NCBI GenBank assembly: GCA_944474755.1
Contig: OX104115.1
Span: 62,252,648-62,316,647 of the forward strand
Direction of reading: 5' to 3'
Source: Limnoperna fortunei
Lineage: Eukaryota > Mollusca > Bivalvia > Mytilida > Modiolidae
Length of the DNA: 64,000 nucleotides
Made by a program: the position numbers and the translations under genes. Below the pieces are notes generated by a model. It made no database searches and was not told the DNA's origin. It was given only the letters and a program-made list of their open reading frames with translations. This document shows positions 9,980 to 23,674 of the stretch, piece by piece; position 1 is the first letter of the stretch; the number at the start of each line of letters is the position of its first letter.

Positions 9980-12090
9980 AAGGCTTTCCACTTTCTAGTG
10001 GAAAGACTTACTGTTATTAGTCTGTTTCTTATTATTATTATTATTCTTATTATTCTTCCGCCAAGTTTTGTTATCCCATTATAAATTTTGTTTCGCGACA
10101 TGTCGTAAAGACATTTTGTACTTTGAATGTATGAGACATTACGCATTCGCAGTTAACCCTGTCACACCGAACACTTTTTCTTTACGGAGTTATTTCCCCT
10201 GTCATAAAAAGCTTGTGTGCAGATAAACTTTGAAACCGTAAAAGATTTCGCAATGAAAATTGTTGCAAAATGGTCAGCTATTGATTGCGACAATTTGTTA
10301 CATATCGCGCAAAGTATTTTGACGACTCCTTGTAGGAGTTATTTCCCCTTATTTATTGGAAGTACATTTTGTACCATAGTAACTCATGAACCACAGGTGA
10401 CAGAGACTAGATATTTCACAGTTGGTCATCATTGACCTTGACCTTGAAAAAGGTCACAAGGTCAAAGGTCAAGGTCACATTCTAAATTTTGACACTGTGG
10501 TGTGTGCGATTCTCCTCCTGAACCATAAGAGATACAGAAATAAATCTTTTACCAAAATGTGTATCATATTAAGGTCTTGAAAGGTCACTATAAATGATTT
10601 GACTTTTGAAAGAGTTATCTCCCCTGGATCAATTAAATACAGTGTATATAGCGTTATCTCAGTAACTATGACAGATATTTATATGAAACCTTATATCATT
10701 AGTCATCATTGACCTTCCTTGACCTTGCAAATGGACACAAGGTCAAAGGTCAAAGGTCAAGGTCACCTGTGTTTCAGTACAGCGACATGTGAATTTTTGT
10801 ACCTTTGGATTCGCTTTGTATTTTCAGCTTGCTACATGTCGCAATACAATTTGGTGCCAGGCATGGGCAAAAACATGGGGAATTTTAGGGTATTCCGCCA
10901 GCCTGCAAAAATAAAGGGGGGGGGGTGTTTCTAAGGGACCCCATAAGAATGTAGTGTGCAGATTTCATCCTAGACCACAGAGAATGGTGAAACAAAATGG
11001 ACGCCAATTAGTTCGGGGATCGATGTCCTTGAATTGTCGCTACAGTAGAAATCATTCTGACGAACGATAAAAAAATTTCCAGGTCATGAAAGTTGAAGAT
11101 AGGTTTTTTATGCAAAAATCGCGATTTTCAGAAAAACCATAAATCCTAGCCTTTCGAAAATGGCGCCAATCGATTTAGAATGTCGATTTTACCCCAACCA
11201 AGTATCTCGGATGTGCATAAATGTCAACAAAATCGAAAATCGGCAGAAAAAATCAAATGTCGAGACGCAATCGGTACCCCCTAGATTTCAGCGGTTGAAT
11301 GTTTGTGCATTGATAAATCCTTAAAATATACATCTGAATTATGTCTTCATGAGTTGTTTTAGCTGAAACAAACATGTTTTGTACTTTCATTTATTTTGAA
11401 ATCACAATAAAGTCCACGCGATGTGTCGTCTGTTCCTTCCTTTTGTTGAAAATCCGTTGCCTTTTACAATGCATTGAACGTAATATTCCAACGTTGATCA
11501 CAACTGCATAATTGTTGACCTCCTGAGCCGTGATCTTGATGACATTTTTATGTATATCGCGATCATATGTAATATGCATCTGCGCAGTATAAAGTCTCTC
11601 CCCCCAAAAGAATATAATATACTAAGTCCGCGATAATATACCTCGATATCACGTGACGATGGACGAAGTAACCAGTCAAATCAAAGCGTTCTATATGTAT
11701 TTCATAAATAAAAATCAAAGAATTTTCTGTCTTTCTTATTTATTTCATTTGTAAATACACGAAAACAATATAAAATGTCTTTGTATTTTAAATGTAGAAA
11801 ACACATAGAAGGTATATATACGTCAAAATTTGATATGTCATCAACAAGCTTCCGTGGCGCAGTGGATAGAGCGCTGAGCTGGCAATACTGACATCCTGAG
11901 TTCGAGACTAGGATGTGACAAGTCATTTTTGCATGATTTTCTGCTACGTTTCACGTATCTTTTGTGCAGTTATGTACTTTTATATAGAAAAAAAAACATT
12001 TTTTTTTTTTTACGCTGCGGTGTAAAAAATGTCGCTTGATGTGGAAAACATGATTTTTTCTTCCGAAGGAAGAAAGGAACTTTAATTATT
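9980..12090 (+). repeat. A monomer A5
   Basis: 2111 bp, G10, CTTGCAAATGG variant. No private change noticed. Confidence 0.95.
11848..11919 (+). ncRNA. tRNA-like unit of A5
   Basis: A box 11855, B box 11900, T5 at 11926. Confidence 0.68.
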
Positions 12091-14201
12091 AAGGCTTTCC
12101 ACTTTCTAGTGGAAAGACTTACTGTTATTAGTCTGTTTCTTATTATTATTATTATTCTTATTATTCTTCCGCCAAGTTTTGTTATCCCATTATAAATTTT
12201 GTTTCGCGACATGTCGTAAAGACATTTTGTACTTTGAATGTATGAGACATTACGCATTCGCAGTTAACCCTGTCACACCGAACACTTTTTCTTTACGGAG
12301 TTATTTCCCCTGTCATAAAAAGCTTGTGTGCAGATAAACTTTGAAACCGTAAAAGATTTCGCAATGAAAATTGTTGCAAAATGGTCAGCTATTGATTGCG
12401 ACAATTTGTTACATATCGCGCAAAGTATTTTGACGACTCCTTGTAGGAGTTATTTCCCCTTATTTATTGGAAGTACATTTTGTACCATAGTAACTCATGA
12501 ACCACAGGTGACAGAGACTAGATATTTCACAGTTGGTCATCATTGACCTTGACCTTGAAAAAGGTCACAAGGTCAAAGGTCAAGGTCACATTCTAAATTT
12601 TGACACTGTGGTGTGTGCGATTCTCCTCCTGAACCATAAGAGATACAGAAATAAATCTTTTACCAAAATGTGTATCATATTAAGGTCTTGAAAGGTCACT
12701 ATAAATGATTTGACTTTTGAAAGAGTTATCTCCCCTGGATCAATTAAATACAGTGTATATAGCGTTATCTCAGTAACTATGACAGATATTTATATGAAAC
12801 CTTATATCATTAGTCATCATTGACCTTCCTTGACCTTGCAAATGGACACAAGGTCAAAGGTCAAAGGTCAAGGTCACCTGTGTTTCAGTACAGCGACATG
12901 TGAATTTTTGTACCTTTGGATTCGCTTTGTATTTTCAGCTTGCTACATGTCGCAATACAATTTGGTGCCAGGCATGGGCAAAAACATGGGGAATTTTAGG
13001 GTATTCCGCCAGCCTGCAAAAATAAAGGGGGGGGGGTGTTTCTAAGGGACCCCATAAGAATGTAGTGTGCAGATTTCATCCTAGACCACAGAGAATGGTG
13101 AAACAAAATGGACGCCAATTAGTTCGGGGATCGATGTCCTTGAATTGTCGCTACAGTAGAAATCATTCTGACGAACGATAAAAAAATTTCCAGGTCATGA
13201 AAGTTGAAGATAGGTTTTTTATGCAAAAATCGCGATTTTCAGAAAAACCATAAATCCTAGCCTTTCGAAAATGGCGCCAATCGATTTAGAATGTCGATTT
13301 TACCCCAACCAAGTATCTCGGATGTGCATAAATGTCAACAAAATCGAAAATCGGCAGAAAAAATCAAATGTCGAGACGCAATCGGTACCCCCTAGATTTC
13401 AGCGGTTGAATGTTTGTGCATTGATAAATCCTTAAAATATACATCTGAATTATGTCTTCATGAGTTGTTTTAGCTGAAACAAACATGTTTTGTACTTTCA
13501 TTTATTTTGAAATCACAATAAAGTCCACGCGATGTGTCGTCTGTTCCTTCCTTTTGTTGAAAATCCGTTGCCTTTTACAATGCATTGAACGTAATATTCC
13601 AACGTTGATCACAACTGCATAATTGTTGACCTCCTGAGCCGTGATCTTGATGACATTTTTATGTATATCGCGATCATATGTAATATGCATCTGCGCAGTA
13701 TAAAGTCTCTCCCCCCAAAAGAATATAATATACTAAGTCCGCGATAATATACCTCGATATCACGTGACGATGGACGAAGTAACCAGTCAAATCAAAGCGT
13801 TCTATATGTATTTCATAAATAAAAATCAAAGAATTTTCTGTCTTTCTTATTTATTTCATTTGTAAATACACGAAAACAATATAAAATGTCTTTGTATTTT
13901 AAATGTAGAAAACACATAGAAGGTATATATACGTCAAAATTTGATATGTCATCAACAAGCTTCCGTGGCGCAGTGGATAGAGCGCTGAGCTGGCAATACT
14001 GACATCCTGAGTTCGAGACTAGGATGTGACAAGTCATTTTTGCATGATTTTCTGCTACGTTTCACGTATCTTTTGTGCAGTTATGTACTTTTATATAGAA
14101 AAAAAAACATTTTTTTTTTTTTACGCTGCGGTGTAAAAAATGTCGCTTGATGTGGAAAACATGATTTTTTCTTCCGAAGGAAGAAAGGAACTTTAATTAT
14201 T
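12091..14201 (+). repeat. A monomer A6
   Basis: 2111 bp, G10, CTTGCAAATGG variant. No private change noticed. Confidence 0.95.
13959..14030 (+). ncRNA. tRNA-like unit of A6
   Basis: A box 13966, B box 14011, T5 at 14037. Confidence 0.68.
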
Positions 14202-16313
14202 AAGGCTTTCCACTTTCTAGTGGAAAGACTTACTGTTATTAGTCTGTTTCTTATTATTATTATTATTCTTATTATTCTTCCGCCAAGTTTTGTTATCCCA
14301 TTATAAATTTTGTTTCGCGACATGTCGTAAAGACATTTTGTACTTTGAATGTATGAGACATTACGCATTCGCAGTTAACCCTGTCACACCGAACACTTTT
14401 TCTTTACGGAGTTATTTCCCCTGTCATAAAAAGCTTGTGTGCAGATAAACTTTGAAGCCGTAAAAGATTTCGCAATGAAAATTGTTGCAAAATGGTCAGC
14501 TATTGATTGCGACAATTTGTTACATATCGCGCAAAGTATTTTGACGACTCCTTGTAGGAGTTATTTCCCCTTATTTATTGGAAGTACATTTTGTACCATA
14601 GTAACTCATGAACCACAGGTGACAGAGACTAGATATTTCACAGTTGGTCATCATTGACCTTGACCTTGAAAAAGGTCACAAGGTCAAAGGTCAAGGTCAC
14701 ATTCTAAATTTTGACACTGTGGTGTGTGCGATTCTCCTCCTGAACCATAAGAGATACAGAAATAAATCTTTTACCAAAATGTGTATCATATTAAGGTCTT
14801 GAAAGGTCACTATAAATGATTTGACTTTTGAAAGAGTTATCTCCCCTGGATCAATTAAATACAGTGTATATAGCGTTATCTCAGTAACTATGACAGATAT
14901 TTATATGAAACCTTATATCATTAGTCATCATTGACCTTCCTTGACCTTGCAAATGGACACAAGGTCAAAGGTCAAAGGTCAAGGTCACCTGTGTTTCAGT
15001 ACAGCGACATGTGAATTTTTGTACCTTTGGATTCGCTTTGTATTTTCAGCTTGCTACATGTCGCAATACAATTTGGTGCCAGGCATGGGCAAAAACATGG
15101 GGAATTTTAGGGTATTCCGCCAGCCTGCAAAAATAAAGGGGGGGGGGTGTTTCTAAGGGACCCCATAAGAATGTAGTGTGCAGATTTCATCCTAGACCAC
15201 AGAGAATGGTGAAACAAAATGGACGCCAATTAGTTCGGGGATCGATGTCCTTGAATTGTCGCTACAGTAGAAATCATTCTGACGAACGATAAAAAAATTT
15301 CCAGGTCATGAAAGTTGAAGATAGGTTTTTTATGCAAAAATCGCGATTTTCAGAAAAACCATAAATCCTAGCCTTTCGAAAATGGCGCCAATCGATTTAG
15401 AATGTCGATTTTACCCCAACCAAGTATCTCGGATGTGCATAAATGTCAACAAAATCGAAAATCGGCAGAAAAAATCAAATGTCGAGACCCAATCGGTACC
15501 CCCTAGATTTCAGCGGTTGAATGTTTGTGCATTGATAAATCCTTAAAATATACATCTGAATTATGTCTTCATGAGTTGTTTTAGCTGAAACAAACATGTT
15601 TTGTACTTTCATTTATTTTGAAATCACAATAAAGTCCACGCGATGTGTCGTCTGTTCCTTCCTTTTGTTGAAAATCCGTTGCCTTTTACAATGCATTGAA
15701 CGTAATATTCCAACGTTGATCACAACTGCATAATTGTTGACCTCCTGAGCCGTGATCTTGATGACATTTTTATGTATATCGCGATCATATGTAATATGCA
15801 TCTGCGCAGTATAAAGTCTCTCCCCCCAAAAGAATATAATATACTAAGTCCGCGATAATATACCTCGATATCACGTGACGATGGACGAAGTAACCAGTCA
15901 AATCAAAGCGTTCTATATGTATTTCATAAATAAAAATCAAAGAATTTTCTGTCTTTCTTATTTATTTCATTTGTAAATACACGAAAACAATATAAAATGT
16001 CTTTGTATTTTAAATGTAGAAAACACATAGAAGGTATATATACGTCAAAATTTGATATGTCATCAACAAGCTTCCGTGGCGCAGTGGATAGAGCGCTGAG
16101 CTGGCAATACTGACATCCTGAGTTCGAGACTAGGATGTGACAAGTCATTTTTGCATGATTTTCTGCTACGTTTCACGTATCTTTTGTGCAGTTATGTACT
16201 TTTATATAGAAAAAAAAAACATTTTTTTTTTTTTACGCTGCGGTGTAAAAAATGTCGCTTGATGTGGAAAACATGATTTTTTCTTCCGAAGGAAGAAAGG
16301 AACTTTAATTATT
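14202..16313 (+). repeat. A monomer A7
   Basis: 2112 bp (A run of 10), G10. Last copy with CTTGCAAATGG. Private changes: A to G at 14457 and G to C at 15489. Confidence 0.95.
16070..16141 (+). ncRNA. tRNA-like unit of A7
   Basis: A box 16077, B box 16122, T5 at 16148. Last copy before the gap. Confidence 0.68.
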
Positions 16314-16467
16314 AAGTCTTTCCACTTTCTAGTGGAAAGACTTACTGTTATTAGTCTGTTTCTTATTATTATTATTATTCTTATTATTCTTCCGCCAAGT
16401 TTTGTTATCCCATTATAAATTTTGTTTCGCGACATGTCGTAAAGACATTTTGTACTTTGAATGTATG
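16314..16467 (+). repeat. A monomer A8, 5' fragment up to the gap
   Basis: Head, microsatellite and the start of module 1, cut by N at monomer base 154. G to T at 16317 makes the head stem perfectly paired (AAGTCTTTCCACT with AGTGGAAAGACTT). Still left subtype (TATAAATT). Confidence 0.9.
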
Positions 16468-16667
16468 NNNNNNNNNNNNNNNNNNNNNNNNNNNNNNNNN
16501 NNNNNNNNNNNNNNNNNNNNNNNNNNNNNNNNNNNNNNNNNNNNNNNNNNNNNNNNNNNNNNNNNNNNNNNNNNNNNNNNNNNNNNNNNNNNNNNNNNNN
16601 NNNNNNNNNNNNNNNNNNNNNNNNNNNNNNNNNNNNNNNNNNNNNNNNNNNNNNNNNNNNNNNNNNN
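16468..16667. other. Assembly gap, 200 N
   Basis: Exactly 200 N, a conventional placeholder rather than a measured length. The sequence stops at monomer base 154 and resumes at about base 1443. If only one period is broken, about 1.29 kb is missing, but any whole number of further monomers could be absent. The diagnostic sites differ between the two sides. Confidence 0.97.
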
Positions 16668-17338
16668 ATGTGTCGTCTGTTCCTTCCTTTTGTTGAAAAT
16701 CCGTTGCCTTTTACAATGCATTGAACGTAATATTCCAACGTTGATCACAACTGCATAATTGTTGACCTCCTGAGCCGTGATCTTGATGACATTTTTATGT
16801 ATATCGCGATCATATGTAATATGCATCTGCGCAGTATAAAGTCTCTCCCCCCAAAAGAATATAATATACTAAGTCCGCGATAATATACCTCGATATCACG
16901 TGACGAAAGACGAAGTAACCAGTCAAATCAAAGCGTTCTATATGTATTTCATAAATAAAAATCAAAGAATTTTCTGTCTTTCTTATTTATTTCATTTGTA
17001 AATACACGAAAACAATATAAAATGTCTTTGTATTTTAAATGTAGAAAACACATAGAAGGTATATATACGTCAAAATTTGATATGTCATCAACAAGCTTCC
17101 GTGGCGCAGTGGATAGAGCGCTGAGCTGGCAATACTGACATCCTGAGTTCGAGACTAGGATGTGACAAGTCATTTTTGCATGATTTTCTGCTACGTTTCA
17201 CGTATCTTTTGTGCAGTTATGTACTTTTATATAGAAAAAAAAACATTTTTTTTTTTTTTACGCTGCGGTGTAAAAAATGTCGCTTGATGTGGAAAACATG
17301 ATTTTTTCTTCCGAAGGAAGAAAGGAACTTTAATTATT
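16668..17338 (+). repeat. A monomer 3' fragment after the gap (A8b)
   Basis: Resumes at ATGTGTCGTCTG in the A-specific region and runs to the monomer end. First copy with the right-subtype AAAG (GACGAAAGACG). Confidence 0.9.
17095..17166 (+). ncRNA. tRNA-like unit after the gap (A8b)
   Basis: A box 17102, B box 17147, T5 at 17173. Unchanged although this is the other A subtype. Confidence 0.68.
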
Positions 17339-19450
17339 AAGGCTTTCCACTTTCTAGTGGAAAGACTTACTGTTATTAGTCTGTTTCTTATTATTATTAT
17401 TATTCTTATTATTCTTCCGCCAAGTTTTGTTATCCCATTATCAATTTTGTTTCGCGACATGTCGTAAAGACATTTTGTACTTTGAATGTATGAGACATTA
17501 CGCATTCGCAGTTAACCCTGTCACACCGAACACTTTTTCTTTACGGAGTTATTTCCCCTGTCATAAAAAGCTTGTGTGCAGATAAACTTTGAAACCGTAA
17601 AAGATTTCGCAATGAAAATTGTTGCAAAATGGTCAGCTATTGATTGCGACAATTTGTTACATATCGCGCAAAGTATTTTGACGACTCCTTGTAGGAGTTA
17701 TTTCCCCTTATTTATTGGAAGTACATTTTGTACCATAGTAACTCATGAACCACAGGTGACAGAGACTAGATATTTCACAGTTGGTCATCATTGACCTTGA
17801 CCTTGAAAAAGGTCACAAGGTCAAAGGTCAAGGTCACATTCTAAATTTTGACACTGTGGTGTGTGCGATTCTCCTCCTGAACCATAAGAGATACAGAAAT
17901 AAATCTTTTACCAAAATGTGTATCATATTAAGGTCTTGAAAGGTCACTATAAATGATTTGACTTTTGAAAGAGTTATCTCCCCTGGATCAATTAAATACA
18001 GTGTATATAGCGTTATCTCAGTAACTATGACAGATATTTATATGAAACCTTATATCATTAGTCATCATTGACCTTCCTTGACCTTGAAAATGGACACAAG
18101 GTCAAAGGTCAAAGGTCAAGGTCACCTGTGTTTCAGTACAGCGACATGTGAATTTTTGTACCTTTGGATTCGCTTTGTATTTTCAGCTTGCTACATGTCG
18201 CAATACAATTTGGTGCCAGGCATGGGCAAAAACATGGGGAATTTTAGGGTATTCCGCCAGCCTGCAAAAATAAAGGGGGGGGGGTGTTTCTAAGGGACCC
18301 CATAAGAATGTAGTGTGCAGATTTCATCCTAGACCACAGAGAATGGTGAAACAAAATGGACGCCAATTAGTTCGGGGATCGATGTCCTTGAATTGTCGCT
18401 ACAGTAGAAATCATTCTGACGAACGATAAAAAAATTTCCAGGTCATGAAAGTTGAAGATAGGTTTTTTATGCAAAAATCGCGATTTTCAGAAAAACCATA
18501 AATCCTAGCCTTTCGAAAATGGCGCCAATCGATTTAGAATGTCGATTTTACCCCAACCAAGTATCTCGGATGTGCATAAATGTCAACAAAATCGAAAATC
18601 GGCAGAAAAAATCAAATGTCGAGACGCAATCGGTACCCCCTAGATTTCAGCGGTTGAATGTTTGTGCATTGATAAATCCTTAAAATATACATCTGAATTA
18701 TGTCTTCATGAGTTGTTTTAGCTGAAACAAACATGTTTTGTACTTTCATTTATTTTGAAATCACAATAAAGTCCACGCGATGTGTCGTCTGTTCCTTCCT
18801 TTTGTTGAAAATCCGTTGCCTTTTACAATGCATTGAACGTAATATTCCAACGTTGATCACAACTGCATAATTGTTGACCTCCTGAGCCGTGATCTTGATG
18901 ACATTTTTATGTATATCGCGATCATATGTAATATGCATCTGCGCAGTATAAAGTCTCTCCCCCCAAAAGAATATAATATACTAAGTCCGCGATAATATAC
19001 CTCGATATCACGTGACGAAAGACGAAGTAACCAGTCAAATCAAAGCGTTCTATATGTATTTCATAAATAAAAATCAAAGAATTTTCTGTCTTTCTTATTT
19101 ATTTCATTTGTAAATACACGAAAACAATATAAAATGTCTTTGTATTTTAAATGTAGAAAACACATAGAAGGTATATATACGTCAAAATTTGATATGTCAT
19201 CAACAAGCTTCCGTGGCGCAGTGGATAGAGCGCTGAGCTGGCAATACTGACATCCTGAGTTCGAGACTAGGATGTGACAAGTCATTTTTGCATGATTTTC
19301 TGCTACGTTTCACGTATCTTTTGTGCAGTTATGTACTTTTATATAGAAAAAAAAACATTTTTTTTTTTTTTACGCTGCGGTGTAAAAAATGTCGCTTGAT
19401 GTGGAAAACATGATTTTTTCTTCCGAAGGAAGAAAGGAACTTTAATTATT
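17339..19450 (+). repeat. A monomer A9
   Basis: 2112 bp, G10. First complete right-subtype copy (AAAG and TATCAATT). Confidence 0.95.
19207..19278 (+). ncRNA. tRNA-like unit of A9
   Basis: A box 19214, B box 19259, T5 at 19285. Confidence 0.68.
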
Positions 19451-21562
19451 AAGGCTTTCCACTTTCTAGTGGAAAGACTTACTGTTATTAGTCTGTTTCT
19501 TATTATTATTATTATTCTTATTATTCTTCCGCCAAGTTTTGTTATCCCATTATCAATTTTGTTTCGCGACATGTCGTAAAGACATTTTGTACTTTGAATG
19601 TATGAGACATTACGCATTCGCAGTTAACCCTGTCACACCGAACACTTTTTCTTTACGGAGTTATTTCCCCTGTCATAAAAAGCTTGTGTGCAGATAAACT
19701 TTGAAACCGTAAAAGATTTCGCAATGAAAATTGTTGCAAAATGGTCAGCTATTGATTGCGACAATTTGTTACATATCGCGCAAAGTATTTTGACGACTCC
19801 TTGTAGGAGTTATTTCCCCTTATTTATTGGAAGTACATTTTGTACCATAGTAACTCATGAACCACAGGTGACAGAGACTAGATATTTCACAGTTGGTCAT
19901 CATTGACCTTGACCTTGAAAAAGGTCACAAGGTCAAAGGTCAAGGTCACATTCTAAATTTTGACACTGTGGTGTGTGCGATTCTCCTCCTGAACCATAAG
20001 AGATACAGAAATAAATCTTTTACCAAAATGTGTATCATATTAAGGTCTTGAAAGGTCACTATAAATGATTTGACTTTTGAAAGAGTTATCTCCCCTGGAT
20101 CAATTAAATACAGTGTATATAGCGTTATCTCAGTAACTATGACAGATATTTATATGAAACCTTATATCATTAGTCATCATTGACCTTCCTTGACCTTGAA
20201 AATGGACACAAGGTCAAAGGTCAAAGGTCAAGGTCACCTGTGTTTCAGTACAGCGACATGTGAATTTTTGTACCTTTGGATTCGCTTTGTATTTTCAGCT
20301 TGCTACATGTCGCAATACAATTTGGTGCCAGGCATGGGCAAAAACATGGGGAATTTTAGGGTATTCCGCCAGCCTGCAAAAATAAAGGGGGGGGGGTGTT
20401 TCTAAGGGACCCCATAAGAATGTAGTGTGCAGATTTCATCCTAGACCACAGAGAATGGTGAAACAAAATGGACGCCAATTAGTTCGGGGATCGATGTCCT
20501 TGAATTGTCGCTACAGTAGAAATCATTCTGACGAACGATAAAAAAATTTCCAGGTCATGAAAGTTGAAGATAGGTTTTTTATGCAAAAATCGCGATTTTC
20601 AGAAAAACCATAAATCCTAGCCTTTCGAAAATGGCGCCAATCGATTTAGAATGTCGATTTTACCCCAACCAAGTATCTCGGATGTGCATAAATGTCAACA
20701 AAATCGAAAATCGGCAGAAAAAATCAAATGTCGAGACGCAATCGGTACCCCCTAGATTTCAGCGGTTGAATGTTTGTGCATTGATAAATCCTTAAAATAT
20801 ACATCTGAATTATGTCTTCATGAGTTGTTTTAGCTGAAACAAACATGTTTTGTACTTTCATTTATTTTGAAATCACAATAAAGTCCACGCGATGTGTCGT
20901 CTGTTCCTTCCTTTTGTTGAAAATCCGTTGCCTTTTACAATGCATTGAACGTAATATTCCAACGTTGATCACAACTGCATAATTGTTGACCTCCTGAGCC
21001 GTGATCTTGATGACATTTTTATGTATATCGCGATCATATGTAATATGCATCTGCGCAGTATAAAGTCTCTCCCCCCAAAAGAATATAATATACTAAGTCC
21101 GCGATAATATACCTCGATATCACGTGACGAAAGACGAAGTAACCAGTCAAATCAAAGCGTTCTATATGTATTTCATAAATAAAAATCAAAGAATTTTCTG
21201 TCTTTCTTATTTATTTCATTTGTAAATACACGAAAACAATATAAAATGTCTTTGTATTTTAAATGTAGAAAACACATAGAAGGTATATATACGTCAAAAT
21301 TTGATATGTCATCAACAAGCTTCCGTGGCGCAGTGGATAGAGCGCTGAGCTGGCAATACTGACATCCTGAGTTCGAGACTAGGATGTGACAAGTCATTTT
21401 TGCATGATTTTCTGCTACGTTTCACGTATCTTTTGTGCAGTTATGTACTTTTATATAGAAAAAAAAACATTTTTTTTTTTTTTACGCTGCGGTGTAAAAA
21501 ATGTCGCTTGATGTGGAAAACATGATTTTTTCTTCCGAAGGAAGAAAGGAACTTTAATTATT
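19451..21562 (+). repeat. A monomer A10
   Basis: 2112 bp, G10. No private change noticed. Confidence 0.95.
21319..21390 (+). ncRNA. tRNA-like unit of A10
   Basis: A box 21326, B box 21371, T5 at 21397. Confidence 0.68.
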
Positions 21563-23674
21563 AAGGCTTTCCACTTTCTAGTGGAAAGACTTACTGTTAT
21601 TAGTCTGTTTCTTATTATTATTATTATTCTTATTATTCTTCCGCCAAGTTTTGTTATCCCATTATCAATTTTGTTTCGCGACATGTCGTAAAGACATTTT
21701 GTACTTTGAATGTATGAGACATTACGCATTCGCAGTTAACCCTGTCACACCGAACACTTTTTCTTTACGGAGTTATTTCCCCTGTCATAAAAAGCTTGTG
21801 TGCAGATAAACTTTGAAACCGTAAAAGATTTCGCAATGAAAATTGTTGCAAAATGGTCAGCTATTGATTGCGACAATTTGTTACATATCGCGCAAAGTAT
21901 TTTGACGACTCCTTGTAGGAGTTATTTCCCCTTATTTATTGGAAGTACATTTTGTACCATAGTAACTCATGAACCACAGGTGACAGAGACTAGATATTTC
22001 ACAGTTGGTCATCATTGACCTTGACCTTGAAAAAGGTCACAAGGTCAAAGGTCAAGGTCACATTCTAAATTTTGACACTGTGGTGTGTGCGATTCTCCTC
22101 CTGAACCATAAGAGATACAGAAATAAATCTTTTACCAAAATGTGTATCATATTAAGGTCTTGAAAGGTCACTATAAATGATTTGACTTTTGAAAGAGTTA
22201 TCTCCCCTGGATCAATTAAATACAGTGTATATAGCGTTATCTCAGTAACTATGACAGATATTTATATGAAACCTTATATCATTAGTCATCATTGACCTTC
22301 CTTGACCTTGAAAATGGACACAAGGTCAAAGGTCAAAGGTCAAGGTCACCTGTGTTTCAGTACAGCGACATGTGAATTTTTGTACCTTTGGATTCGCTTT
22401 GTATTTTCAGCTTGCTACATGTCGCAATACAATTTGGTGCCAGGCATGGGCAAAAACATGGGGAATTTTAGGGTATTCCGCCAGCCTGCAAAAATAAAGG
22501 GGGGGGGGTGTTTCTAAGGGACCCCATAAGAATGTAGTGTGCAGATTTCATCCTAGACCACAGAGAATGGTGAAACAAAATGGACGCCAATTAGTTCGGG
22601 GATCGATGTCCTTGAATTGTCGCTACAGTAGAAATCATTCTGACGAACGATAAAAAAATTTCCAGGTCATGAAAGTTGAAGATAGGTTTTTTATGCAAAA
22701 ATCGCGATTTTCAGAAAAACCATAAATCCTAGCCTTTCGAAAATGGCGCCAATCGATTTAGAATGTCGATTTTACCCCAACCAAGTATCTCGGATGTGCA
22801 TAAATGTCAACAAAATCGAAAATCGGCAGAAAAAATCAAATGTCGAGACGCAATCGGTACCCCCTAGATTTCAGCGGTTGAATGTTTGTGCATTGATAAA
22901 TCCTTAAAATATACATCTGAATTATGTCTTCATGAGTTGTTTTAGCTGAAACAAACATGTTTTGTACTTTCATTTATTTTGAAATCACAATAAAGTCCAC
23001 GCGATGTGTCGTCTGTTCCTTCCTTTTGTTGAAAATCCGTTGCCTTTTACAATGCATTGAACGTAATATTCCAACGTTGATCACAACTGCATAATTGTTG
23101 ACCTCCTGAGCCGTGATCTTGATGACATTTTTATGTATATCGCGATCATATGTAATATGCATCTGCGCAGTATAAAGTCTCTCCCCCCAAAAGAATATAA
23201 TATACTAAGTCCGCGATAATATACCTCGATATCACGTGACGAAAGACGAAGTAACCAGTCAAATCAAAGCGTTCTATATGTATTTCATAAATAAAAATCA
23301 AAGAATTTTCTGTCTTTCTTATTTATTTCATTTGTAAATACACGAAAACAATATAAAATGTCTTTGTATTTTAAATGTAGAAAACACATAGAAGGTATAT
23401 ATACGTCAAAATTTGATATGTCATCAACAAGCTTCCGTGGCGCAGTGGATAGAGCGCTGAGCTGGCAATACTGACATCCTGAGTTCGAGACTAGGATGTG
23501 ACAAGTCATTTTTGCATGATTTTCTGCTACGTTTCACGTATCTTTTGTGCAGTTATGTACTTTTATATAGAAAAAAAAACATTTTTTTTTTTTTTACGCT
23601 GCGGTGTAAAAAATGTCGCTTGATGTGGAAAACATGATTTTTTCTTCCGAAGGAAGAAAGGAACTTTAATTATT
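21563..23674 (+). repeat. A monomer A11
   Basis: 2112 bp, G10. No private change noticed. Confidence 0.95.
23431..23502 (+). ncRNA. tRNA-like unit of A11
   Basis: A box 23438, B box 23483, T5 at 23509. Confidence 0.68.

Noticed and set aside
16402..16826. Open frames of 79-178 codons around 16.2-16.8 kb
   Set aside because: They are open only because they run through the 200 N.
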